DNA of 64,000 bases from Bacteroidota bacterium (GTDB taxonomy: Bacteria > Bacteroidota > Bacteroidia > Chitinophagales > Chitinophagaceae). Every line of letters begins with the position of its first letter. The stretch's first letter is position 1. Positions 38,531 to 48,315 of this stretch are shown piece after piece. The translations under genes and the position numbers were made by a program. The notes under the pieces are model-generated. The model worked only from the letters and a program-made list of their open reading frames with translations. It made no database searches and was not told the origin of the DNA. The DNA lies in the NCBI GenBank assembly GCA_030706605.1, contig JAUZOE010000015.1, positions 1 to 64,000 on the forward strand, written 5' to 3'.

Positions 38531-38890
38531 ATGGCACATCACAATCAAACAGGATTTCTTGGCGAAAAAATGGCTGAAGAATATCTTCTGCAAAAAGGCT
38601 TTTTAATACTTCATCAAAACTGGCGTCATGGCCATTGGGAAGTAGATTTCATAGCTTCATTAAACAATACCTTACATTTTATAGAAGTAAAGACGAGGAG
38701 AACAAAAAAATTTGGTTATCCCGAAGAAGATGTTACCAAAAAAAAGATAACCAATCTTATTAATGCTTCAGAAGAATATTTATATCTAAATCCAGAATGG
38801 AAGAATATTCAATTTGATATTTTATCCATCAACTTATTAAAAAATCAACCTCCTGCATTTTTCTTTATAGAAGATATATATATTTCTTAA
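38531..38890 (+). CDS. YraN family (UPF0102) endonuclease-like protein
   Basis: 'TGFLGEKMAEEYLLQKGFLILHQNWRHGHWEVDFIASLNNTLHFIEVKTRR'. Confidence 0.93.
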   Translation: MAHHNQTGFLGEKMAEEYLLQKGFLILHQNWRHGHWEVDFIASLNNTLHFIEVKTRRTKKFGYPEEDVTKKKITNLINASEEYLYLNPEWKNIQFDILSINLLKNQPPAFFFIEDIYIS

Positions 38891-38968
38891 TTTTAAGAAA
38901 TATTTGAAAGAGCCAATATCATTGCAATTTTACGTCTGACCAATATTTATATAATACCGACTTTTCTT

Positions 38969-41900
38969 ATGAAAAGAATTTTATCTACATTTTTCCTATT
39001 TCTTTTTATTAGCCCGTTTGCTTTGTGCCAGGTGCATCCTGTTGAAATCCTCAAAGGAAATCTTACGGGCATAAGTGAACAACTCAGAAACTTACCTACC
39101 TCATCCAAAGGAAAGATTAAAGAAAAAGAAGAGGATGAGCGTATTAATAAAAGAGTGAAATTTAATGTGGATAATGCCAATGCAAAATCTGCTGATGGAG
39201 CCTTACAACGTATTCAGTCTATTTCGGGAATACAAAAAACAACTTCAACCTCACCTGAAATCACCTTCAACGGAAACAGCCAGGCAGATAATAATGCATT
39301 AGGACTGGCAGTTGTTCCTCCGGACCCTGTAATGGCAGCAGGGCCAAACAACGTAGTACAGATGATCAATTTATGCCATAGTGTTTTTGACAAATCGGGA
39401 ACCAGGATTAGTGGGCCTGTTAAATTCAGTTCAATAGCTCCCGGTGCCACTGATAACGGAGACCCGATTGTGATTTATGATAACCTGGCAGACCGTTGGG
39501 TGTTAATGCAATTTTCTGATGTATTAACAGGAGATGATAAATTAATTATTTGTGTTTCTAAAACAAATGATCCCGCAGGCGCTTATTACATATATACCTT
39601 TCCATTCACCAATATATTGCCAGATTATCCACATATCGCTGTTTGGAATAACAGTTATGTTATCACGACACATGAGTTCAACTCTCCTTCAGGTTCGGGA
39701 TATGTCGGGCAGGGCTTTTATGCTGTTGACCGGGCCAAGATGTTAGCAGGATTTCCTACCTCTACCCTGATACGATTTAGCGTAAGCAATGATGGTGGCA
39801 ATTTGCCAGCATCAATAGAAGGCATGAAAACACCTGAACCGAATTCACCTACAATGTTTTTTACTTGGGATTCTGATGAAACAGGAGCGGCAACAGACCG
39901 CCTGCAAGTGCGAACTATGAATGTGGATTTTGATAACCCGGCATCTTCCACTCTAAGCAGTCCTGTTATTCTGAATACTTCAGCATTTGACGGAAGATCA
40001 CCATCAGTTGCCGGAGCCATAGAACAATCAGGATCATCAAATGATTTAGATGCCATTGCAGACAGAATGATGAGCCGTGTAGTTTATCGCAGATTTGATA
40101 ATTATGAATCGGTAGTAATGAATTATACGGTAAACATTAGTGGTGTAAATCCAACAAAAGACTCTACCTACCAAAGCGCAATACGCTGGTATGAATTAAG
40201 AAGAAGTACGCCTGCTTCCCCCTGGACAATTTATCAACAATCAACTTATGCACCTGATGTTATTGACCCTGTAAATGGATTCAATAATTGGATGGGCTCT
40301 ATCGATATTAATCAAAAAGGAAATATTGGAATTGCCTACAGCCGGTCGGGAAAAACAGGATTCCCGGACCTATACTATGCGATAAGAAAAAACACGGATG
40401 CACTCTCTACTATGGAGCCACAGCAGGTATTTTATGCATCAGAAGGTTCACAAACTTCTTCCAGTCATCGCTGGGGTGACTATTCGTCTATGAATATAGA
40501 TCCCGCTGATGATGAATCTTTCTGGTTTACCGGTGAATATTATCCATCTACCACTTCTACCGGATTTAGAACAAGGATAGGAAAATTTTTAATTACAGAC
40601 ACATCTGCAACTCCCACGGTGCATTTTAAATTTGGTGGTACCATTGCAAGATTATCGGAAATAACCAATTTAACAAGCGGTTCATCCTGTATTACCTATA
40701 AAGATTACCCCATAACACTGGTAGTAGATCAGGCTCCTTCTCAACCTGCAACAATTTCATTGAGTGCAAGTGGAACAGCTACACAGGGTGTAGATTATGA
40801 TCTTATTTACGCCTCTCCATTAACATTGAGTGCTGGTAATTTATCTCAACAAATCACTTTGAGAGTTTATGATGCAGCACAAAGTGAACCAGATAAATTT
40901 ATTGATCTTTCTTATTCAATAAATGCAAACGGTGGAAATGCGGTAGCTGCAGCTTATAATCAAAAAAATCGTATAACTATAATTGGTAAAGCTGCCATAG
41001 ATCCCTTAAATTTTGTAACCCCTGTCTATGGAACACCTACTACTATTTTTTCAGATAATTTTGATACAGTTACTACCAGTTTGGGTGCCTGGAAGGAACA
41101 GGTTATAAATACTGCAACCGGTAATGTCAATCATTTTAAAGTAGGAACTAATGCAGGGAATGGATTCAGTAATCAAGCGCTTTATATCTCCAATAATGAT
41201 GATACTATTAAATATAGCAATACTGCAAGTGGCACACTAATATTAAGAGCTGTTTCTCCAATTATCAATGCGACTGGTAAGGAAAAAATTTCTGTCTCAT
41301 TTAAATATAAGTGCCTGGGCGAAACCCCTGCTGTTGATTACGGCTCTTTATATTATTCAACCGACGGAGGAACCACCTGGACGGAAGCTGATCCCAATAA
41401 TAAACTTATTTCAAATACTACTGTTGTAACTAAAACCATAAATCTACCCCCTGATGCTGATAATGCATCTAATTTGCAAATTGCTTTCCAATGGAAAAAT
41501 GACAACTCAACGCAAAACCAACCTCCATTAGGTGTTGATTCAGTAGTGGTAAACGGTACTCCTGTTTTTTATAACTCTGCTATTCAGACAGCAATAAATA
41601 CAAGTACTATAGGCACTTTCAGCCTGGGACCATCACAAACGGTATCTTTTATTGATACTGCTTCTAATAAAATAATGGCTACTATAATTAATAATTCCTC
41701 CTTTAATTTTGGCTGTACAAAAGTAGAAGTTGACCGTGCCGGAACAAGCGCTGTTAATTTCAATACCACTAATGCTTCAGAAAGAGTAGCTTCCAAAACT
41801 TTTAAAATTACACCGCAATTTAACAACCCAACAGCCTCCTACACGCTTCGCCTTTATTATACCGAAGCAGAAATCGCCGGATGGGAAGCTGCTACAGGAC

Positions 41901-42646
41901 TAAACAGGAGCCAGATTCAACTTGTAAAAGTTGATGGCAACAACAGGATTCAAGACGTTACCCCTGCTAATCAAACCAGTTACAGTTATTCAATCAATAG
42001 CACTACACCTTCCTCCCTGGGATCAGATGGAATTATTTATGAACACACGTTTGCATCTAATAGCTTGCTAGCCGGGTTGGGTATCGGCACTCCCCCCACT
42101 TTGTTAGCAGTACCAATCACTCTTTTAGAATTCAGCGGTATATATCAAAAAAATAAGGGTAACCTACTATCCTGGAAGGTTACCAACCAGCTAAATGTAA
42201 ATTTATATGAATTAGAATCTTCAACAGATGGAATCCATTTTAAAGGAACCGGTACTGTGACTCCAATCAATACAAATAACGGGGACATTTCCTATGATTA
42301 CCTGGATCAGAATTATGTGCAGGGCGATAATTTTTACCGGTTAAAAACCTCATATAATAACGGAACCTTCGAATATTCTTCTATTGTATTGATCAATGTG
42401 AATGATAATGGAAATAGCATCATTATTTATCCCAACCCGGTAAATGACATACTATTTTTGAATTATAAAGGCACCTCAAAAGATATAAAAATCCAGGTGA
42501 TTGATGCTACTGGCAGAACCGTATACATGTCCAAAACAATCGTCAATAACCCTTTAAAAATCCCAGTTCACAATCTAAGTCCGGGAGAGTATATTTTAAG
42601 AGTTTATGACGCGACAGGAGTATACAGCACTAAGTTTATCAGGTGA
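38969..42646 (+). CDS. Large secreted protein with T9SS type A sorting domain
   Basis: Signal peptide; C-terminus 'IIYPNPVNDILFLNYKG...IQVIDATGRTVYMSK...IPVHNLSPGEYILRVYDATGVYSTKFIR'. Confidence 0.88.
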   Translation: MKRILSTFFLFLFISPFALCQVHPVEILKGNLTGISEQLRNLPTSSKGKIKEKEEDERINKRVKFNVDNANAKSADGALQRIQSISGIQKTTSTSPEITFNGNSQADNNALGLAVVPPDPVMAAGPNNVVQMINLCHSVFDKSGTRISGPVKFSSIAPGATDNGDPIVIYDNLADRWVLMQFSDVLTGDDKLIICVSKTNDPAGAYYIYTFPFTNILPDYPHIAVWNNSYVITTHEFNSPSGSGYVGQGFYAVDRAKMLAGFPTSTLIRFSVSNDGGNLPASIEGMKTPEPNSPTMFFTWDSDETGAATDRLQVRTMNVDFDNPASSTLSSPVILNTSAFDGRSPSVAGAIEQSGSSNDLDAIADRMMSRVVYRRFDNYESVVMNYTVNISGVNPTKDSTYQSAIRWYELRRSTPASPWTIYQQSTYAPDVIDPVNGFNNWMGSIDINQKGNIGIAYSRSGKTGFPDLYYAIRKNTDALSTMEPQQVFYASEGSQTSSSHRWGDYSSMNIDPADDESFWFTGEYYPSTTSTGFRTRIGKFLITDTSATPTVHFKFGGTIARLSEITNLTSGSSCITYKDYPITLVVDQAPSQPATISLSASGTATQGVDYDLIYASPLTLSAGNLSQQITLRVYDAAQSEPDKFIDLSYSINANGGNAVAAAYNQKNRITIIGKAAIDPLNFVTPVYGTPTTIFSDNFDTVTTSLGAWKEQVINTATGNVNHFKVGTNAGNGFSNQALYISNNDDTIKYSNTASGTLILRAVSPIINATGKEKISVSFKYKCLGETPAVDYGSLYYSTDGGTTWTEADPNNKLISNTTVVTKTINLPPDADNASNLQIAFQWKNDNSTQNQPPLGVDSVVVNGTPVFYNSAIQTAINTSTIGTFSLGPSQTVSFIDTASNKIMATIINNSSFNFGCTKVEVDRAGTSAVNFNTTNASERVASKTFKITPQFNNPTASYTLRLYYTEAEIAGWEAATGLNRSQIQLVKVDGNNRIQDVTPANQTSYSYSINSTTPSSLGSDGIIYEHTFASNSLLAGLGIGTPPTLLAVPITLLEFSGIYQKNKGNLLSWKVTNQLNVNLYELESSTDGIHFKGTGTVTPINTNNGDISYDYLDQNYVQGDNFYRLKTSYNNGTFEYSSIVLINVNDNGNSIIIYPNPVNDILFLNYKGTSKDIKIQVIDATGRTVYMSKTIVNNPLKIPVHNLSPGEYILRVYDATGVYSTKFIR

Positions 42647-42694
42647 ATGATGAATCCAATCTAAATTCACCATTTTAAGACAGGTTATTATTTT

Positions 42695-43681
42695 TTATTT
42701 TTGAGCTAGCAAATCAGCCAAAACTATTGCTGTTACTGCTTCCAGAACCACCGGAACTCTTAAAGCAATACAAAGATCATGGCGCCCTTTCACAGAAAAA
42801 GGCTCTACAGTACCGGTTTCAACATTCAATGTTTGCTGCTCTTTTGATGTAGAGGAAGTGGGTTTTACCACTATACGAAATATCAAATCATTACCATTAG
42901 TAATTCCGCCGACAATTCCCCCGGCATTATTGGTTGCCGTAGTGCCATCCGCATTTATAAGAGAATCGTTATGATCACTTCCAAACATTTTTGCCGCTGC
43001 GAATCCGGCACCAAACTCAATTCCTTTTACAGCAGGAATCGAAAAAACAGCATGACTCAGCAATGATTCCGCAGAATCAAAAAATGGTTCGCCAAGGCCA
43101 ATTGGTAAATTGGTAACTCTACATTCTACGATTCCTCCAACAGAATCTTTGGCCTCAATAGCTTTTTGCAATCCTTTTTCCAGGTCTTTTTCTCCTCCTA
43201 TTTCAAGAATGGTTGAATTAATTTGTATCTTTTTATCCGCAGAATAGGATTCAATTACTTTTTTAGCAACAACTCCGGCAGCGACTAAAGCAACCGTCAG
43301 CCTTCCGCTGAAATGCCCGCCACCACGATAGTCTTCAAATCCATTAAATTTTTTATGGGCTACAAAATCAGCATGCCCTGGGCGGGGAACGGCTCTTTGC
43401 TTTTCATAATCGCCACTCCTGGTATTGCTGTTTTTAAATAGAATAGTGATAGGTGAACCTGCGCTCTTTCCGTTAAAAACGCCGCTGATAATTTCCGGTA
43501 CATCATCTTCTTTTCTTGGTGTAGTACCTTTTGCACCCGGTTTTCTCCTGTCTATATCTTCTTTAAAATCTTCCGGCGCAATCCCAATCCCCGGCGGGCA
43601 GCCGTCAATTACGATCCCTACATATTCGCCATGCGATTGGCCTAATATCTGCACTCTGAAATTTTTCCCAAAAGAATTCAT
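42695..43681 (-). CDS. aroC: Chorismate synthase
   Basis: 'GQSHGEYVGIVIDGCPPGI', 'RPGHADFVAHKKFNGFEDYRGGGHFSGRLTVALVAAG', 'NNAGGIVGGITNGNDLIFRIVVKPTSS'. Confidence 0.97.
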   Translation of the reverse strand: MNSFGKNFRVQILGQSHGEYVGIVIDGCPPGIGIAPEDFKEDIDRRKPGAKGTTPRKEDDVPEIISGVFNGKSAGSPITILFKNSNTRSGDYEKQRAVPRPGHADFVAHKKFNGFEDYRGGGHFSGRLTVALVAAGVVAKKVIESYSADKKIQINSTILEIGGEKDLEKGLQKAIEAKDSVGGIVECRVTNLPIGLGEPFFDSAESLLSHAVFSIPAVKGIEFGAGFAAAKMFGSDHNDSLINADGTTATNNAGGIVGGITNGNDLIFRIVVKPTSSTSKEQQTLNVETGTVEPFSVKGRHDLCIALRVPVVLEAVTAIVLADLLAQK

Positions 43682-43822
43682 CTTGTTATTTTTAGCCCTA
43701 CTTCCCTTCAGCGGAAGGTATTATGGCAAGTTTATAAAATTTAAATATTCGTGCTACTATCAAAAATATATATTATCTGTAAGCCCCAGTCAAAAATCTA
43801 TACTCCAAATTTTCGAAATCAA

Positions 43823-44689
43823 TTAATATCCATATTCACGTAATTGCAATTCGTTGTCCCTCCATTTGGGTCTTACTTTTACAAATAATTCAAGGAAAAC
43901 CTTTCTACCTATAAACTCTTCGATATCTTTCCTGGCCATTGTACCCAATTGCTTGATCATTTTCCCTTCATGCCCTAAAACAATTCCTTTCTGGGTTTCT
44001 CTCTGCACAATAATATCTGCTGAGATTTTAGTCAATGTGTTTTTTTCTTTAAATTCCTGCACGAGAACCGTTGTTGAATAAGGAATTTCCTCAGAATATA
44101 AATAAAATATTTTTTCCCTGATCATCTCACTTACAAAAAATTTCATTGGAAGATCACTCAGGTTATCGCCCATATAAAACGGTTCCCCCTCAGGCAACAT
44201 GGCAATAATTATTTTCAATAATTCTTCAACACCCTTATTTTTTAAGGCAGAAATCTCAGCTACTTTTTTACAATATTTTTTATCGGTAAAAAAAGCATTA
44301 GCTTTTTCAATCGTTTCTTTACCGGCCACATCAGTTTTATTAAGAACAACCAACGCAGGTACTTTCAGTGAAAGGTTTGAGAATATTTCATCTGCCTCCT
44401 GCAAATCATCTTTAATATCTACAATCAGCAATGCCACATCAGCGTCTTCCAAACTGCCTTTTACCGCCTGCATCATTTTTTCATGCAACTTGTATTTTGG
44501 ATCGATAATTCCCGGAGTGTCCGAAAAAATGATTTGATAATTTTCCTGAGTAAGTATGCCTTTAATCCGGTGCCGCGTGGTTTGAACTTTTGGTGAAACG
44601 ATAGCCAGTTTCTCTCCCATCAACGCATTGAGCAGGGTACTTTTACCGGCGTTGGGCTTCCCAAAAATATTTACAAATCCTGATTTCAT
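43823..44689 (-). CDS. era: GTPase Era
   Basis: 'GFVNIFGKPNAGKSTLLNALMGEKLAIVSPKVQTTRHRIKGI', 'DTPGIIDPKYKLHEKMM', 'VLNKTD', C-terminal KH 'IKQLGTMARKDIEEFIGRKVFLELFVKVRPKWRDN'. Confidence 0.97.
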   Translation of the reverse strand: MKSGFVNIFGKPNAGKSTLLNALMGEKLAIVSPKVQTTRHRIKGILTQENYQIIFSDTPGIIDPKYKLHEKMMQAVKGSLEDADVALLIVDIKDDLQEADEIFSNLSLKVPALVVLNKTDVAGKETIEKANAFFTDKKYCKKVAEISALKNKGVEELLKIIIAMLPEGEPFYMGDNLSDLPMKFFVSEMIREKIFYLYSEEIPYSTTVLVQEFKEKNTLTKISADIIVQRETQKGIVLGHEGKMIKQLGTMARKDIEEFIGRKVFLELFVKVRPKWRDNELQLREYGY

Positions 44690-44827
44690 AATTCCTGCGA
44701 AATTAATCCATTGAAAATTAAAACAGGGAAATCACTTTTTGAACGAACGTAATTTTTATTCCCCCAAAATCTATTGAATTTTATACTGCCATTTCTAAAA
44801 AGGTACCGAGAAATTAAAATCAAATTA

Positions 44828-45649
44828 TCAGTTATTTTTTTGTGCATCACTCCCCCATCCCCATTTCAAAAAATCAGGAAAGGCACGAGCCCATGTTACC
44901 ACATCGTGTTTACCATCTGCAAATTCAAGATATCGAATATCACTTTCAGCATCATAGCCCTTTTTTACCAATTCGTCTATTAATGATAAAGTATCATCAA
45001 TGGAATCAATAATCCCATTATTATTCCTGTCGGCAGTTTCGTCAAGTGTGCCCGTCTCAAAAAAAAATTTCAGACCGGGAAAATAATTGCCATTTCTTAT
45101 CTCATTATGCATAATCCTGTGATCTTCTTCTTTAAAAGAAGGATCATCCTGCGATAAGGAACGCCACCATAATGAACCACTGAATACACCTACTTTTGAA
45201 AAGGTCTCAGCATGATTCCACACTATATCCAAAGCGCTTAATCCTCCAAGCGAAAAACCACAAAATGATTTTTCTTTAAAGGAATGAAAAGCATATTCTT
45301 TTTTAATAAAAGGCAATAATTCTTCAAAAATAAATTGAGTATATAATGCAGCTTTAATGCCAAGCCCCTGGTAATCGGGAATATTGGCTGTTCCATATTC
45401 ATTCTTCCTGTCGGAGCCACAATGAATACCCACACATAATAAAGGTGCTATGGTCTGTCCTGCGTACAATCCTTCCAGGATATCTTGAAAATGCATTGTC
45501 ACCAGGTCCTGCCCATCATTTACTAAAAGCAGGTTTAATTCCTTAACACCTGTATTTTGCGGTGGTAAATAACAATCAATATTTACTTCTCTTTTTAAAT
45601 ATCCCGATAGTATAGTGTAAGACTGAATGATAATTTCCCCCATTTTCAT
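44828..45649 (-). CDS. Esterase-family (esterase D/enterochelin esterase-like) alpha/beta hydrolase
   Basis: 'DCYLPPQNTGVKELNLLLVNDGQDLVTM', nucleophile elbow 'CGFSLGGLSALDIVW', 'FADGKHDVVTWARAFPDFLKW'. Confidence 0.83.
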   Translation of the reverse strand: MKMGEIIIQSYTILSGYLKREVNIDCYLPPQNTGVKELNLLLVNDGQDLVTMHFQDILEGLYAGQTIAPLLCVGIHCGSDRKNEYGTANIPDYQGLGIKAALYTQFIFEELLPFIKKEYAFHSFKEKSFCGFSLGGLSALDIVWNHAETFSKVGVFSGSLWWRSLSQDDPSFKEEDHRIMHNEIRNGNYFPGLKFFFETGTLDETADRNNNGIIDSIDDTLSLIDELVKKGYDAESDIRYLEFADGKHDVVTWARAFPDFLKWGWGSDAQKNN

Positions 45650-45819
45650 ATGGTTTCAAAAATAGGCAAATTAAGCCCATCAAAGAATCTACTTTTATTA
45701 TATTCATCTTCGGTCAATCATTTCGGGCGAAATTAATTTTGGTATATTAGCAATCAAAAGATAAATTTAGAAGCGAATAATTTCACCTCCACCGTTTTCC
45801 TTAATTCAAAAAAAATATT

Positions 45820-46776
45820 ATGAAAAAGATTGGAATACTATTCGGTAGAGAAAGAAGTTTCCCCGATGCTTTTATTGAAAGAGTCAATGATAAAAATATC
45901 AATGGGATTAAAGCAGAAGCGGTACACATTGACAAAGTAATACAGGGAGAGAGCAGTGGTTATGCAGTAATTATTGATCGCATTTCCCAGGATATTCCAT
46001 TCTATCGGGCTTATTTAAAAAATGCGGCTTTGTGTGGGACTGCTGTCATCAATAATCCGTTTTGGTGGAGCGCCGATGAAAAATTTTTCAATAATTGCCT
46101 TGCAACAAAAATCGATGTTCCGGTTCCAAAAACAGTGATCATTCCCTCCAGTAAATTACCCGCAGAAACTACCGATCAATCTTTTTCCAACCTGGCATAC
46201 CCCATCGATTGGGAAACTATTTTTAATTACATTGGGTTTCCGGCTTACATGAAACCTCATGCTGGTGGAGGCTGGAAAAATGTTTATAAAGTAAATAATG
46301 TCGACGATTTTTTTACCAAACACGGCGAAACCGGCGAGTTGGTAATGATGCTGCAGGAAGAAATTATTTTTGATGAATATTACCGTTGTTATTGTATAGG
46401 AGGAAATGATGTACACATTATGCCTTATGAACCGCGCAATCCTCATCATCTTCGCTATGTTGCCGATTTTAAACCGGATCAAAAAAGGTTGGATTTAATG
46501 ACAGGTATCGTTTTGCGAATATGCAATTACCTGGGTTATGATTTCAACACTGTAGAATTAGCTTTGCGCGATGGGATTCCTTATGCCATTGACTTTTGTA
46601 ATCCGGCGCCAGATGCTGAATTGACAAGCGTGGGCAGGGAAAATTTTGATTGGGTAGTAGAAACCTCTGCCAATTTTGCCATTGCAAAAGCGCAATCGGT
46701 GGAGGAAGGAAAAAATAATTTGACATGGGGAGAATATGTAACAAGAATGATAAAAGGGAAATTTATAGTTGACTGA
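45820..46776 (+). CDS. ATP-grasp family protein (RimK-like)
   Basis: 'IGFPAYMKPHAGGGWKNVYKVNNVDDFF', 'LMMLQEEIIFDEYYRCYCIGG', 'VELALRDGIPYAIDFCNPAPDAE'. Confidence 0.78.
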   Translation: MKKIGILFGRERSFPDAFIERVNDKNINGIKAEAVHIDKVIQGESSGYAVIIDRISQDIPFYRAYLKNAALCGTAVINNPFWWSADEKFFNNCLATKIDVPVPKTVIIPSSKLPAETTDQSFSNLAYPIDWETIFNYIGFPAYMKPHAGGGWKNVYKVNNVDDFFTKHGETGELVMMLQEEIIFDEYYRCYCIGGNDVHIMPYEPRNPHHLRYVADFKPDQKRLDLMTGIVLRICNYLGYDFNTVELALRDGIPYAIDFCNPAPDAELTSVGRENFDWVVETSANFAIAKAQSVEEGKNNLTWGEYVTRMIKGKFIVD

Positions 46777-47039
46777 TTGGCCAATAAAACCGGCAAGAGT
46801 AAATTAACTCAAGACATTAAAACTGTTGATTTTATTTGGCTCATTAAAGAATTGATGGCTGATGAGCTGCGGGATAGAAGTGGAAAGCCCGGTGAAGATT
46901 TTGTGCGAAGCCACTGCGCCGGACTTGTAACAAATAGCCCGTAAATATGGATGAAAAAATTATATAAAGAGGATAGCCCAAACAATATTTCACTTTTTAA
47001 ATAAGAGCTTTATTTCTACTGAATGAAAAATAATTAATT

Positions 47040-48152
47040 ATGGCAGGTATTTCTTACAAACATTTTACAATAGGCATCGAGGAAGAATACATGGTATTGG
47101 ACCCTACGACAAGAGAGCTTAAAAGCCATGAGCAAAGGATTGTGCAGGAAGGTGAAAAAGTGATTAAAGATAAAGTGAAAGCAGAAATGCACCAGGCAGT
47201 TGTGGAAGTGGGCACAGATATTTGCCAGGATATTGATGAAGCTTTTATGGATGTAGCCACGCTCAGAAAAACAATCAGCGGTATTGCAGGAGATCTTGGC
47301 CTTTGGGTAGGCGCTTCAGGCACTCATCCTTTCAGCCATTGGGAAAGTCAATTAATTACAGATCATATTCGCTACAGTGAAATTATAAAAGAATTACAGG
47401 AAGCTGCAAGAAGTAATTTAATTTTCGGACTTCATGTTCATGTAGGCATGGAAAGCCGTGAAATGGCAATACATATTGCTAATACTGCCCGGTATTTTTT
47501 ACCACACGTTTATGCTTTAAGTACCAATTCTCCATTTTGGGAAGGAAGAGAAACGGGGTATAAATCTTATCGCACAAAAGTGTTTGACAAATTTCCACGT
47601 ACAGGTATACCCGATTTTTTTGAAAGCATCGAATCTTATGATAATTACGTGAAGCTGCTGGTAAAAACCAATTGTATTGATAATGCCAAAAAAATATGGT
47701 GGGACTTAAGAGTCCACCCGTTTTTTAATACAGTAGAATTTCGCATTTGTGATGTGCCGATGACAGTACAGGAAACCATTACCCTTGCTGCCCTGTTCCA
47801 GGGCATCTGTGCCAAAATTTATAAACTGCGTAAAGAGAACCTAAACTTTATTATTTACCCCCGGGCTTTAATTAATGAAAACAAATGGCGCGCCAGTAGG
47901 TATGGAATTGAAGGCAGCATGATTGATTTTGGAAAAGAAACTGAAGTGAACACGCGGGTACTTATTTATGAACTCCTTGATTTTATTGATGATGTAGCAG
48001 GCCCCTTGCGCATCAGAAACACAATCAACTATGTACATAAGATACTTGAAGAAGGTACAGGCGCTGACAGGCAATTAAAAGTATTTGAACAAACGCAGAG
48101 TCTTACTACAGTGGTAGATTATATCCATTCGCAATTTTTGATGGGGCTGTAG
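47040..48152 (+). CDS. YbdK-like carboxylate-amine ligase (GCS2 family)
   Basis: 'FTIGIEEEYMVLDPTTRELKSHEQRIVQEG', 'MHQAVVEVGTDICQDIDEA', 'FGLHVHVGMESREMAIHIANTARYFLPHVYALSTNSPFWEGRETGYKSYR', 'TVEFRICDVPMTV'. Confidence 0.93.
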   Translation: MAGISYKHFTIGIEEEYMVLDPTTRELKSHEQRIVQEGEKVIKDKVKAEMHQAVVEVGTDICQDIDEAFMDVATLRKTISGIAGDLGLWVGASGTHPFSHWESQLITDHIRYSEIIKELQEAARSNLIFGLHVHVGMESREMAIHIANTARYFLPHVYALSTNSPFWEGRETGYKSYRTKVFDKFPRTGIPDFFESIESYDNYVKLLVKTNCIDNAKKIWWDLRVHPFFNTVEFRICDVPMTVQETITLAALFQGICAKIYKLRKENLNFIIYPRALINENKWRASRYGIEGSMIDFGKETEVNTRVLIYELLDFIDDVAGPLRIRNTINYVHKILEEGTGADRQLKVFEQTQSLTTVVDYIHSQFLMGL

Positions 48153-48315
48153 GTATTGTATCTAAAGAATTTTGTAATTGAAAAAATTTACCTTGCACGC
48201 ATTACTCCTTTCTACTCCGGTTGTTGTCTTTCTTTTATTAAATCATATATCAAATCATTTTTTAGTAAAAAAATAAATCAAAATCATCTCTTACAATCAA
48301 CCATAAAAACCGCAA

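Noticed and set aside
44199-44537. Plus-strand ORF inside era
   Set aside because: Antisense shadow of a conserved GTPase gene.
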